Source: an uncultured Lachnospiraceae bacterium (GTDB lineage: Bacteria > Bacillota > Clostridia > Lachnospirales > Lachnospiraceae). From it: DNA of 29,430 nt. The notes beneath the pieces were generated by a model, which did no database searches, was not told where the DNA came from, and worked only from the letters and a program-made list of their open reading frames with translations. The position numbers and the translations under genes are program-made. The first letter of the stretch is position 1; every line of letters begins with the position of its first letter. Location of the stretch: contig CAKRJM010000003.1 in NCBI GenBank assembly GCA_934351765.1, positions 1 to 29,430 of the forward strand. The letters run 5' to 3'. Below are positions 6,592 to 13,768 of this stretch, one piece after another.

Positions 6592-7599
6592 CTATTCTCC
6601 GAAATCTGCTGCACAGACCTTCAGTTTTTCGCGGATCGGCAGATGGTACGGACAGCGGGTTTCACATTTTCCACAGCCAATACATGCCGACGCTTTCACT
6701 TCCAACGTGCTGTACCGGTCTCTTGCCCATTTCTCCAGATCGTACCGCTGTAAGTATCCGGCAAAGAGGAAAACGCTTGGAATCTGGATTCCCACGGTAC
6801 AGGGGGCGCAGTAATTGCATCGACGGCAGAAATCCGTTCCCAGCTGCTCCCGCACCTGCTCGATCCCGGCGAGCTCTTCCCTGCTGAGCGGCTCCGGATT
6901 CTCGCAGGCCTTCTGATTTTCTTCCAGCTCCCGGATCTCCGCCATTCCGGGAATCACAACGGTCACATCCGGATTCGAGCAGACATACCGGAGTGCCAGG
7001 GTACCGTTTTCAATGGCTCCTCCGGCCAGCGGCTTCATATCAATAAAGCCAATGTTCTTTTCTTTACATTTTTTTATCAGCTCTGCCCCCTGCTGCTCCA
7101 CGATGTTATACGGGAACATAATGGTCTCCACCCAGTCAAGCTCCAGTGCCCGTTCAAACACCGCCGTTGAATGGGCTGTAATGCCAAGATGGCCGATCTT
7201 TCCGGCCGTTTTCGCTTCCAGAAGTGCCTCCAGTGCACCGCCCTCTGCAAGCACCTGATCCAGCTGTTCCATGCTGGGGTTATGTACCTGATAAAGATCA
7301 ATATGATCGGTCCGGAAATTTCGGAGACTGGTCTCGATATCCGCTGCCATGGCTTCTCTCGTCCGTGCCATAGACTTGGTTGCCAGAACAAACTGATCCC
7401 GGATTCCCTCCAGACCATATCCGATATACTGTTCACTGACCGTATATCCTCTGGCAGAATCAATATAATTGATTCCGCGGCGAACCATATCCTGTAAAAG
7501 CATCCTCGTTCCCTCTTCATCGATCTTCTGGATCGGAATTCCTCCGAATCCCATTCTCGAAACCTTTAATCCCGTTTTTCCGAGTATTCTGTATTCCAT
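6592..7599 (-). CDS. Aldo/keto reductase with C-terminal 4Fe-4S ferredoxin-like domain
   Basis: A 335-residue protein. Residues 1-250 form an NADPH-type aldo/keto reductase barrel with the catalytic tetrad visible as D47 (NYIDSAR), Y52, K75 (VLATKSM) and H106 (YQVHNP). Residues 258-316 add two cysteine clusters, CRRCNYCAPC (C258, 261, 264, 267) and CIGCGKCETRCPY (C306, 309, 312, 316), as in a two-cluster ferredoxin. This architecture is common in anaerobic Clostridia; the physiological substrate is generally unknown. The start ATG at 7599 follows GGGAGGAGGG. The stop lies about 50 nt from the shared terminator with bioY. The upstream neighbour is a HAD phosphatase, 77 nt away, and the two may be cotranscribed. 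Confidence 0.92.
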   Translation of the reverse strand: MEYRILGKTGLKVSRMGFGGIPIQKIDEEGTRMLLQDMVRRGINYIDSARGYTVSEQYIGYGLEGIRDQFVLATKSMARTREAMAADIETSLRNFRTDHIDLYQVHNPSMEQLDQVLAEGGALEALLEAKTAGKIGHLGITAHSTAVFERALELDWVETIMFPYNIVEQQGAELIKKCKEKNIGFIDMKPLAGGAIENGTLALRYVCSNPDVTVVIPGMAEIRELEENQKACENPEPLSREELAGIEQVREQLGTDFCRRCNYCAPCTVGIQIPSVFLFAGYLQRYDLEKWARDRYSTLEVKASACIGCGKCETRCPYHLPIREKLKVCAADFGE

Positions 7600-7676
7600 G
7601 ACTGTATTCCCTCCTCCCAGGTTTTTCTTGATGCTATGGTACTATTCCTTCTTTATGTTTTTCAGGGTAAACAAGC

Positions 7677-8465
7677 TTACAAAAGCTCCTCCAGTACCCT
7701 GCACACGCCCAGGCTTTCCCAGCCGCCGCACACACCGGCGGCCTCCCGTTTCACCTCAGGCAGCGCATTTTCCACCGCATAGCTGTATTGTGCCTCGCGG
7801 ATCATTCCAATATCATTCTGCTGGTCGCCGAAGGCCATTGTTTCTTCTCTGGTGATTCCAAGCTGATCCTGCAGCTTTTTCAGGGCTGTTCCCTTGTTGA
7901 CGCCGGGCTTGTAAATATCCAGCCACATTTTTCCTGCGGTTGCGATGGAGACGGTTCCTTTCCATTTCTCGATGAGCTTCCGGAAGCTGGCCGCCGGCTG
8001 AAAATTCCGGTCGTAAACGCTTAATTTCACAAATTCACCGGGGGCTTTCGTCATATCGGGAACTACCGTGATATCCTCCTGATACCCTTCCCGCAGCCAG
8101 GTCAGCAGTTCCTTATCATCGATATCGCCGTACATCATATCTGCTCCGGTAAAAAACGGCACAGCGTTCGGATATTCATGGAATTCAGCCGCCATCGTAT
8201 TAAGAAGCTTCCGATCAAGAGTTTCGGAAAACAGCAGTTTTCCTCCATGCCCCACCTGAGTTCCGTTGCAGGTAATGAAATGGATCTTTTCCTGCAGGGG
8301 ACCAAACAGCCGTTTCGCGCTGATCATGGATCGTCCGGTGCAGGCCGCAAATACGATTCCGCTGTCGATGACACGCTCAATGGTTTCTGCCAGCTTGTCC
8401 GGCAGGGTATTGGAACCGTCCTTTACCAGGGTTCCGTCAATATCCGTTGCAATCAGTTTAATCAT
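7677..8465 (-). CDS. Cof-type HAD-IIB family sugar-phosphate phosphatase
   Basis: A 262-residue haloacid dehalogenase superfamily hydrolase. Motif I, IATDIDGTLV, supplies the nucleophile D8 and the acid/base D10. Motif II is AACTGRS, the middle region is the Cof-type C2B cap, and motif IV is MAFGDQQNDIGM in the C-terminal third, preceded by a conserved KGTALKKL. Members dephosphorylate sugar phosphates, flavin precursors or pyridoxal phosphate; the sequence alone does not choose among these. The gene lies between a GC-rich repeat-bearing gap and the aldo/keto reductase. The ATG is at 8465, with GGAGG close upstream. Confidence 0.92.
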   Translation of the reverse strand: MIKLIATDIDGTLVKDGSNTLPDKLAETIERVIDSGIVFAACTGRSMISAKRLFGPLQEKIHFITCNGTQVGHGGKLLFSETLDRKLLNTMAAEFHEYPNAVPFFTGADMMYGDIDDKELLTWLREGYQEDITVVPDMTKAPGEFVKLSVYDRNFQPAASFRKLIEKWKGTVSIATAGKMWLDIYKPGVNKGTALKKLQDQLGITREETMAFGDQQNDIGMIREAQYSYAVENALPEVKREAAGVCGGWESLGVCRVLEELL

Positions 8466-8509
8466 ACATCCTCCAAACCTATCACCTATTATCTCATTCC
8501 GTTACTCAC

Positions 8510-8536
8510 TTAACGCCGACCCGGCATATCGCTGCT
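8510..8536. repeat. Copy 2 of the dispersed intergenic repeat module
   Basis: Matches 3951-3977 at 24 of 27 positions with a 17-base identical core. It lies 45 nt upstream of the HAD gene and joins directly onto the hairpin at 8530-8573. Confidence 0.65.
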
Positions 8537-8573
8537 TCGAGGGACCGCTCCCGCTTAACCCTCGCAGCCAGCG
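8530..8573. repeat. Strong GC-rich hairpin in the maf-HAD gap
   Basis: CGCTGCTTCGAGGG (8530-8543) pairs with CCCTCGCAGCCAGCG (8559-8573) with one mismatch and a 1-nt bulge around a 15-nt loop. A further inverted pair lies at 8571-8577 and 8615-8620 (GGCAC/GTGCC). The gap 8466-8710 (245 nt) has no gene that I can support; it is markedly GC-rich and structured and may contain the 3' end of the maf transcript. Confidence 0.6.
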
Positions 8574-8710
8574 GCACGTAACCCTCGCCGGTCGCTTCCG
8601 CTCCGGCTTGGGAAGTGCCGGGGCTCGGGACGTCCCCTACGCAGCCGACATGCACGCTTCCGGCTGGTTAAATACTGCCAAAAACATTTGCTTCCACTTT
8701 CCGGCAATGA

Positions 8711-9289
8711 TCAAACTATCTTATCCTTCCAGTTCTTCAAATACGAATACACTCTGGAAACCGGCAGTCCGACCACATTCTGATAATCTCCCTCGATCCC
8801 GGAGACATAGACGGCGAACCGTCCCTGGATTCCGTAGGAACCGGCCTTGTCCATAGGTTCACCGGTGGCGATATAGGTGCGGATCTCCTCATCGGTCATA
8901 GGCAGGACATGGACAGCAGTGCGCTCGGCAAACGTCACAGCTGCCTCCTCCTTTCCTTTCTCCATAAGAGTCACGCCGGTATAAACAGCATGGGCGCGCC
9001 CGGATAACTCCTTTAACGTCAAAAAGGCGTCCTTCTCGTCTTTTGGTTTTCCGAGGATACGCCCATCGATCGCCACTACCGTATCGGCTCCGAGGATCAG
9101 GTCACCCTCGTCTGCCAGAGGAAGCGCCGCTTCTGCTTTCTGATAAGATAATTCCTTTACTGCCTCCGCAGGGTCAGTAGTATGAATGATCTCCTCGCTG
9201 TTTCCGGGCTTCACCGAAAAAGGGTATCCCGTCAGGGCAAGGAGCTCCCTCCGCCTCGGTGAGGCAGAGGCCAGGATCAGCTCTGCCAT
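8711..9289 (-). CDS. maf: Maf family nucleoside triphosphate pyrophosphatase (dTTP/UTPase type)
   Basis: A 192-residue Maf/YhdE-type protein that hydrolyses non-canonical or dTTP/UTP nucleotides to the monophosphate. N-terminal LILASASPRRRELL, the catalytic-base region LILGADTVV, the GKPKD motif and HAVYTGVTL are intact, as is the C-terminal DKAGSYGIQG. Length is normal. The start is one nucleotide downstream of the stop of the radical SAM gene, so the two are almost certainly one transcript with coupled translation. Maf genes in Firmicutes more often neighbour mreB or radC; here the partner differs. Confidence 0.95.
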   Translation of the reverse strand: MAELILASASPRRRELLALTGYPFSVKPGNSEEIIHTTDPAEAVKELSYQKAEAALPLADEGDLILGADTVVAIDGRILGKPKDEKDAFLTLKELSGRAHAVYTGVTLMEKGKEEAAVTFAERTAVHVLPMTDEEIRTYIATGEPMDKAGSYGIQGRFAVYVSGIEGDYQNVVGLPVSRVYSYLKNWKDKIV

Positions 9290-9290
9290 A

Positions 9291-9899
9291 TTAATCCTCC
9301 CAGGGGCGGATCCGATAGGTCACTCCCAGATCCTTACAGATCTTTGCACACTGCTCTTCCTCTTCCTTGGTAAGAGTCGTTGCCACCGTGGTCATCACCA
9401 CATGGCATCCTTCCTCTTTACATGCCTTTGCAAAGGCCAGCATGGCTTCAAACGACTGGATTCCGAACTTGCTTCTGGTCAATTCCAGATACCGCTGCGG
9501 GTTCGGCGTATTCAGGCTGATGGATACTGTGTCGATCACACCCTTCAGCTTCTCCGCCACCGGCTTTCCGTAGATCAGATCTGCAAGACCGTTCGTGTTG
9601 ACTCTGGTGGGCATTCCATACGTTTTCTTAACAAACTTCGCCACCTCCACCATGGCATCCAGCCGCATCATCGGTTCACCAAAACCGCAGAATACGACTT
9701 CTTTATACTTGCTCATATCTACATGGTCAAAGGCTTTGATGGCTTCCTCCACCGTAGGCTCCCGTTCCAGCCACAGCACATCGGAATTTTCCATATGGTC
9801 TCTCGTCTGGCGCAGGCAGAACGTACAGGCACAGGGACATTTGTTTGTCAGATTGACATACAGGTTTCCGTGAACCTCATAAAGAATTGTCATGCTCAT
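9291..9899 (-). CDS. TatD-associated family radical SAM protein
   Basis: A small (202-residue) radical SAM protein. The cluster-binding motif CxxxCxxC is C21, C25 and C28 in LTNKCPCACTFCLRQ, with an extra Cys at 23. GFGEPMMRLD is the glycine/SAM-binding motif, and RVNTNGLADL and VSISLNTPNP follow as expected. Size and motifs fit the family named for frequent proximity to TatD-type DNases; its reaction is not established. No tatD is visible here. The ATG at 9899 has GGGAGG 8 nt upstream. It runs straight into maf with a 1-nt gap. An alternative reading is a QueE- or activase-like enzyme, but the motif set and the lack of partner genes argue against that. Confidence 0.85.
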   Translation of the reverse strand: MSMTILYEVHGNLYVNLTNKCPCACTFCLRQTRDHMENSDVLWLEREPTVEEAIKAFDHVDMSKYKEVVFCGFGEPMMRLDAMVEVAKFVKKTYGMPTRVNTNGLADLIYGKPVAEKLKGVIDTVSISLNTPNPQRYLELTRSKFGIQSFEAMLAFAKACKEEGCHVVMTTVATTLTKEEEEQCAKICKDLGVTYRIRPWED

Positions 9900-9999
9900 G
9901 ATTCATTCCTCCCAATCGTTTCTTTTTATCAGTCTTTCCTTCCGCTGCCATTCTGTTATTTCAGGATTGACAGCAGCCTTTCAACTCAGTTTCTGTCTT

Positions 10000-10836
10000 T
10001 TATCGTAATGTTGTCAACAGCTCCTCAAAGCAGACACCGTCTGTCCGGGGGATCTCCAGCTCCTCGGACCGCAAAATACACTGCTTCACAAAGTTACTTG
10101 CCTTCTTGACGGATACATCAAAGGGGACACCATTGACGGCATCGGCCGCAATGATGGCTGCAAAAACATCGCCGGTGCCGGACCGCTCCGTTCCTACCTT
10201 ATGGCTCCGGAGGACTCTCAGCTCTTTCCCTTTTTCGCAGACCAGGTTTGCCACAAAGTCTCCCTGGCGGATTCCGGTAACAACTACCTTCGCCGGACCG
10301 CGCTCCTGAAGCTTTTCTGCCATGGCAAGGATCTCTTTGATGGCCCAGTGCCCGTCTTTATAAGGGGTATCCGTTAAAATACAGGCTTCCGTCAGATTCG
10401 GGGTCAGGATATCGGCATACTCCACCAGCTGCTTCATTTCCTGACAGAGCTCACTGGTATAAGTCGCATACGGTTTTCCATAATCCCCCATAACCGGGTC
10501 AACGATCACGGTTGTTCGCTCCGTCCGGAAATCCCGGATAAAATTACGGACAATTCCGATCTGTTCCCTGGAGCCAAGGAACCCGGAGGTAATTCCCTCA
10601 AACTCCAGTCCCAGCTTCTTCCACTGGGCAATGTACTCCGGCATCTTCTCGGTATAATCATCAAAAAAATATTCCGGAAAGCCCGTGTGATTGGAAAAAA
10701 TCGAGGTGGGAACCGGACAGCACTGGATCTTCATTGCCGATATAATGGGCATAGCCACTGCGATCGAGCAGCGGCCAAACCCGGAAATATCATTGATAAC
10801 AGCAATCTTTTTCTGATTGTTATGTGTCATTGCCAT
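10000..10836 (-). CDS. pdxY: Pyridoxamine/pyridoxal kinase (PfkB/ribokinase-like)
   Basis: A 278-residue kinase of the ribokinase fold that phosphorylates pyridoxamine, pyridoxal or pyridoxine. The N-terminus IAVINDISGFGRCS, the VDPVMGDYG motif (112-120), ADILTPNLTEA (141-151) and the catalytic GTGD (220-223, base D223) are the features of the PdxY/PdxK group. The ATG at 10836 lies 6 nt beyond the stop of the ECF S-component, whose final codons contain the GGAG used as its ribosome binding site. The linkage suggests that the vitamin brought in by the S-component is vitamin B6 and is trapped by phosphorylation. The symbol is by family resemblance; pdxK is equally defensible. Confidence 0.88.
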   Translation of the reverse strand: MAMTHNNQKKIAVINDISGFGRCSIAVAMPIISAMKIQCCPVPTSIFSNHTGFPEYFFDDYTEKMPEYIAQWKKLGLEFEGITSGFLGSREQIGIVRNFIRDFRTERTTVIVDPVMGDYGKPYATYTSELCQEMKQLVEYADILTPNLTEACILTDTPYKDGHWAIKEILAMAEKLQERGPAKVVVTGIRQGDFVANLVCEKGKELRVLRSHKVGTERSGTGDVFAAIIAADAVNGVPFDVSVKKASNFVKQCILRSEELEIPRTDGVCFEELLTTLR

Positions 10837-10842
10837 AAAGCA

Positions 10843-11388
10843 TTACGCTCCAATCTTTTTTGTTGCACCGGACTTTTCAAGAGCAAGGGCAGCTACATAA
10901 AATACAACCATGTTCAGAATACCCTTTAAAATCAGTCCCGGTGCGGAAGCCAGACCTGCGGCAAAGCTGCCTGCCAGGATCGCTCCGCCGATCACATAAC
11001 CCACAACCATTTCTGCAATTCCGACTACGGCTGCAATGGCAGTCCGTCCGGAAAGAACCTTTACTTCTCCGTCAGCCCTGCGGCAGAGCTTTGCGATCAG
11101 AAAACCCTGAATCGATTTAATGATCAGAGTTGCAACTGCCCACTGGGGAAATCCGGTCAGAAGATCTGCCAGTGCCGAACCAACGCCGCCGGCAAATAAG
11201 CCGGTCTTCCAGCCAAACAGATAAGCCGCCAGTAAAATACAGCTGTCACCCAGATGGGCGTAACCAAGCGGTATCGGAATCTGGACCACCATGGTTGCCA
11301 CGCAGACCAGTGCCGTTGCCAGTGCGGTCATACAGATAAAAAGTGCGGTGTTTTTTTCGTTTGTGTGTGTCTTTGCTGTCTGTTCCAT
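10843..11388 (-). CDS. ECF transporter S-component, probable vitamin B6 uptake
   Basis: A 181-residue membrane protein with about five to six hydrophobic segments. S-components bind a vitamin and dock onto the common EcfAA'T module. The region around YAHLGDSCILLAAYLFG and FAGGVGSALADLLTGFPQWA is typical of the group. The nominal longest frame begins at 11418, but the ATG at 11386-11388 has AAGGAG with 7-nt spacing while the earlier ATG has no Shine-Dalgarno sequence. I therefore start the protein at MEQTAKTHTN. Adjacency to a pyridoxamine-type kinase supports a pyridoxine-type substrate. A hydroxymethylpyrimidine or thiamine precursor is the alternative, since thiN ends 113 nt upstream. Confidence 0.82.
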   Translation of the reverse strand: MEQTAKTHTNEKNTALFICMTALATALVCVATMVVQIPIPLGYAHLGDSCILLAAYLFGWKTGLFAGGVGSALADLLTGFPQWAVATLIIKSIQGFLIAKLCRRADGEVKVLSGRTAIAAVVGIAEMVVGYVIGGAILAGSFAAGLASAPGLILKGILNMVVFYVAALALEKSGATKKIGA

Positions 11389-11432
11389 AACAAGTCTCCT
11401 TCTCTCGTTCCGTTTCATTTACAGGCTCTTCC

Positions 11433-11460
11433 TGTACTCTGCAACCACTATAACACAGTC
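11433..11460 (-). promoter_or_regulatory. Possible promoter for the S-component/kinase pair
   Basis: In the 113-nt gap after thiN the minus strand has TGTTATAGT, an extended -10 type element. There is only a poor -35 (TTCCAA) at 16-nt spacing. The location between two functional groups favours a promoter here, but the sequence match is weak. No TPP riboswitch or terminator is apparent in the gap. Confidence 0.35.
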
Positions 11461-11501
11461 TGGCTTGTTTGGAATATCCAGTTTTTCACAATTTCATAAG
11501 G

Positions 11502-12149
11502 TCAGTCTCTTGACTCGATGCAGATCATGATTCCTTTCTCCAGGCACATGACCGCCCGATCCTCCATGAGCTCATTGCTGATGCAGCGGGTGTTTCCTGC
11601 CGGAACAGTCACATGATCCAGAGGATATTTAAACCCGGTCAAGGTCAGGCCCTCCACGGTTCCGTCAAAAGGCACAAATGAGACGTATTTCCCAAACGCT
11701 TCTTTCTTTTCAAACACCGTCTCCCGGTCAGTCAGGAAAATCCGGTTATACCGGTCGATCAGTTCACAGGGGATCTGCCTCTTCAGGGCATGGAACAGAC
11801 TGTGAACATTTCCCAGTGCATGGTCAAACCGCTTTCCGAGGGCTCCCAGAACCACGATCCGCGTCACATCGGGAAGCTCCAGGGCAAAAAGAACCGCAAG
11901 CTCCGTGTCAGTATAATCCTTTTCCGGCCTGTGGGTCTCAAAACGGATCCCCTGTTCCCGGTAAGGACGGAGCCGGTCGGCTTCGATCGTGTCAAAATCA
12001 CCAACAATACAGTCCGGAGAAAGTCCCAGCTTTTCCATGGCGTCCAGCCCGCCGTCCACTGCCACCACATAAGGACTTTCATAGCTTTTTAAAAATCCGG
12101 CGGCAGACGCAAGTTCTACGTCACCGCCGGTTATGATCAGAACATTCAT
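11502..12149 (-). CDS. thiN: Thiamine diphosphokinase
   Basis: A 215-residue protein that transfers pyrophosphate from ATP to thiamine, making thiamine diphosphate. Diagnostic motifs are VAVDGGLD (29-36), the metal-binding GDFD (50-53) and KDYTDTE (77-83), followed by GALGKRFDHALGN. The C-terminal half contains the beta-sandwich thiamine-binding domain. It closes the rsgA-rpe-thiN series typical of Firmicutes and sits 60 nt after rpe. The SD is moderate (AAGGGA). Its cofactor product serves central carbon enzymes such as transketolase, which shares pentose phosphate metabolites with the neighbouring Rpe. Confidence 0.95.
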   Translation of the reverse strand: MNVLIITGGDVELASAAGFLKSYESPYVVAVDGGLDAMEKLGLSPDCIVGDFDTIEADRLRPYREQGIRFETHRPEKDYTDTELAVLFALELPDVTRIVVLGALGKRFDHALGNVHSLFHALKRQIPCELIDRYNRIFLTDRETVFEKKEAFGKYVSFVPFDGTVEGLTLTGFKYPLDHVTVPAGNTRCISNELMEDRAVMCLEKGIMICIESRD

Positions 12150-12209
12150 CGTTCCCTTTCTGCGTCTGTTTTTCTGATTTTCATGGATCCTGCTCCCAGA
12201 TCCGTCTTT

Positions 12210-12872
12210 TTAGTTCTCATACCTGGCAAACACATCCATAAACGCTTTCGTGTTGGCTGTTACATCGCCGGAGAATACCGCGGAACCGCCGACAAACACA
12301 TTTGCGCCTGCCTCGATGACCTCTGCCACATTAGAGGCCTTGATCCCGCCGTCCACCTGAATATCAATGTCCAGTCCCCGTTCCTTCATCATGGCACGCA
12401 GATCGCTTACCTTCTTTAAGCAGTAAGGGATCAGCTTCTGTCCGCCGTAGCCCGGATTTACTGTCATCACCAGAACCATATCCAGCTCATCCAGAACATA
12501 GTCCAGCGCAGACAGCGGCGTTGCCGGATTGATCGCCACACCGGCCTTTACACCGGCTGCCTTGATCTGCTGGATCACACGGTCCAGATGGGTACATGCT
12601 TCAGCATGAACCGTGATAATATCAGCACCAATCTTCGCAAATGTCTCAATATAGCGGCCGGGATCCTCGATCATCAGATGCACGTCAAATACCTTGTCGG
12701 TGCACTTCCGGATCGTCTCGATTACCGGCATCCCAAAAGAAATCTGAGGAACGAACATACCGTCCATCACGTCCAGATGAATGTATTCTGCACCCGCATC
12801 GGCAGTTTCCTTGATCTGTTCACCCAGTCTTGTGAAATCCGCCGCCAGGATCGAGGGAGATAAAATTAACAT
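12210..12872 (-). CDS. rpe: Ribulose-phosphate 3-epimerase
   Basis: A 220-residue TIM-barrel enzyme that interconverts ribulose 5-phosphate and xylulose 5-phosphate. LSPSILAADF at the N-terminus, the metal/catalytic YIHLDVMDGMFVP, VFDVHLMIEDP, VLVMTVNPGYGGQ and IQVDGGIKASN are all intact and in order. The ATG follows the rsgA stop by 13 nt, with GGAGG 7 nt upstream. The rsgA-rpe-thiN order downstream of prkC is conserved in many Firmicutes. Confidence 0.97.
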   Translation of the reverse strand: MLILSPSILAADFTRLGEQIKETADAGAEYIHLDVMDGMFVPQISFGMPVIETIRKCTDKVFDVHLMIEDPGRYIETFAKIGADIITVHAEACTHLDRVIQQIKAAGVKAGVAINPATPLSALDYVLDELDMVLVMTVNPGYGGQKLIPYCLKKVSDLRAMMKERGLDIDIQVDGGIKASNVAEVIEAGANVFVGGSAVFSGDVTANTKAFMDVFARYEN

Positions 12873-12885
12873 AGATTGTCCTCCA

Positions 12886-13767
12886 TTAATATTTTTTTCT
12901 TGCCTTTAGCTCTTCATATAACAGCGTGTAATTCCGATACCGTTCACTGCTGATCCCACCGGTTTCCAGTGCTTTCTTTACAGCGCAGTCCGGCTCTTTC
13001 ACATGGACACAGCCCTGAAACCGGCACTGTCCTTCCCGCTGTTCCATCTCCGGATAATAAAACCGAAGCTCCGGAGCCTCGATTCCTTCAATAGACAGGG
13101 AGCTGAAGCCCGGCGTGTCCAGAAGAAAGGTATCGGTTCCCACCCAGAATACCTCCGTATGTCTGGTGGTATGGCGGCCTCGCTTGATCTTTTCACTTAC
13201 TCTGCCGGTTTCCATTCCGGCATCCGGATCGATCCGGTTCATCATGGATGACTTTCCGACTCCGGAGGGGCCTGCCATGACCGTTGTTTTTCCCGCCAGG
13301 ATCCGCCGGATCTCTTCTATTCCGGCCTCGGTATAAGTACTGACCGCCCGCGCCGGATAGCCGGCCTGCCGGTAGAGCTCTGCCAGGCGCTCTGCCTCCG
13401 CACCATCCAGATCCGCCTTGTTAAAACAGATCTCGCAGGGAATCCCCTGGATTCCCATGACCACCAGAAACCGGTCCAGCAGGTTCAGGTTCGGATCCGG
13501 TTCTCTGGCCGCAAATAAGACGAGGGCCTGATCCACGTTGGCAGATGCCGGCCGGATCAGGCTGTTTTTCCTGGGGAGTATCTCGATGATATTCCCCAGG
13601 CCCTCATTTTCATCTAATACTTCCAGGGTCACATTGTCCCCCACTAACGGCTTCACGCCCTGCTTCCGGAACAATCCCTTTGCTTTGCACTCGTAGACCC
13701 TGCCGATTCCGTCATGGACATAGTAGAAGCCTGCGATTCCCTTGATAATCTTTCCTGTTTTCGCCAT
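12886..13767 (-). CDS. rsgA: Ribosome small subunit-dependent GTPase A
   Basis: A 293-residue circularly permuted GTPase that checks maturation of the 30S subunit. An N-terminal OB fold (about 1-70) is followed by G4 NKAD (116-119), the G1 P-loop GPSGVGKSS (166-174), the RHTTRHTE switch (198-205) and G3 DTPG (217-220). A zinc-binding segment with C248, C253, H255 and C261 follows. The permuted G4-G1-G3 order is diagnostic. The ATG lies one nucleotide after the prkC stop and has no good Shine-Dalgarno sequence nearby, so initiation probably depends on ribosomes finishing prkC. Confidence 0.97.
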   Translation of the reverse strand: MAKTGKIIKGIAGFYYVHDGIGRVYECKAKGLFRKQGVKPLVGDNVTLEVLDENEGLGNIIEILPRKNSLIRPASANVDQALVLFAAREPDPNLNLLDRFLVVMGIQGIPCEICFNKADLDGAEAERLAELYRQAGYPARAVSTYTEAGIEEIRRILAGKTTVMAGPSGVGKSSMMNRIDPDAGMETGRVSEKIKRGRHTTRHTEVFWVGTDTFLLDTPGFSSLSIEGIEAPELRFYYPEMEQREGQCRFQGCVHVKEPDCAVKKALETGGISSERYRNYTLLYEELKARKKY

Positions 13768-13768
13768 G

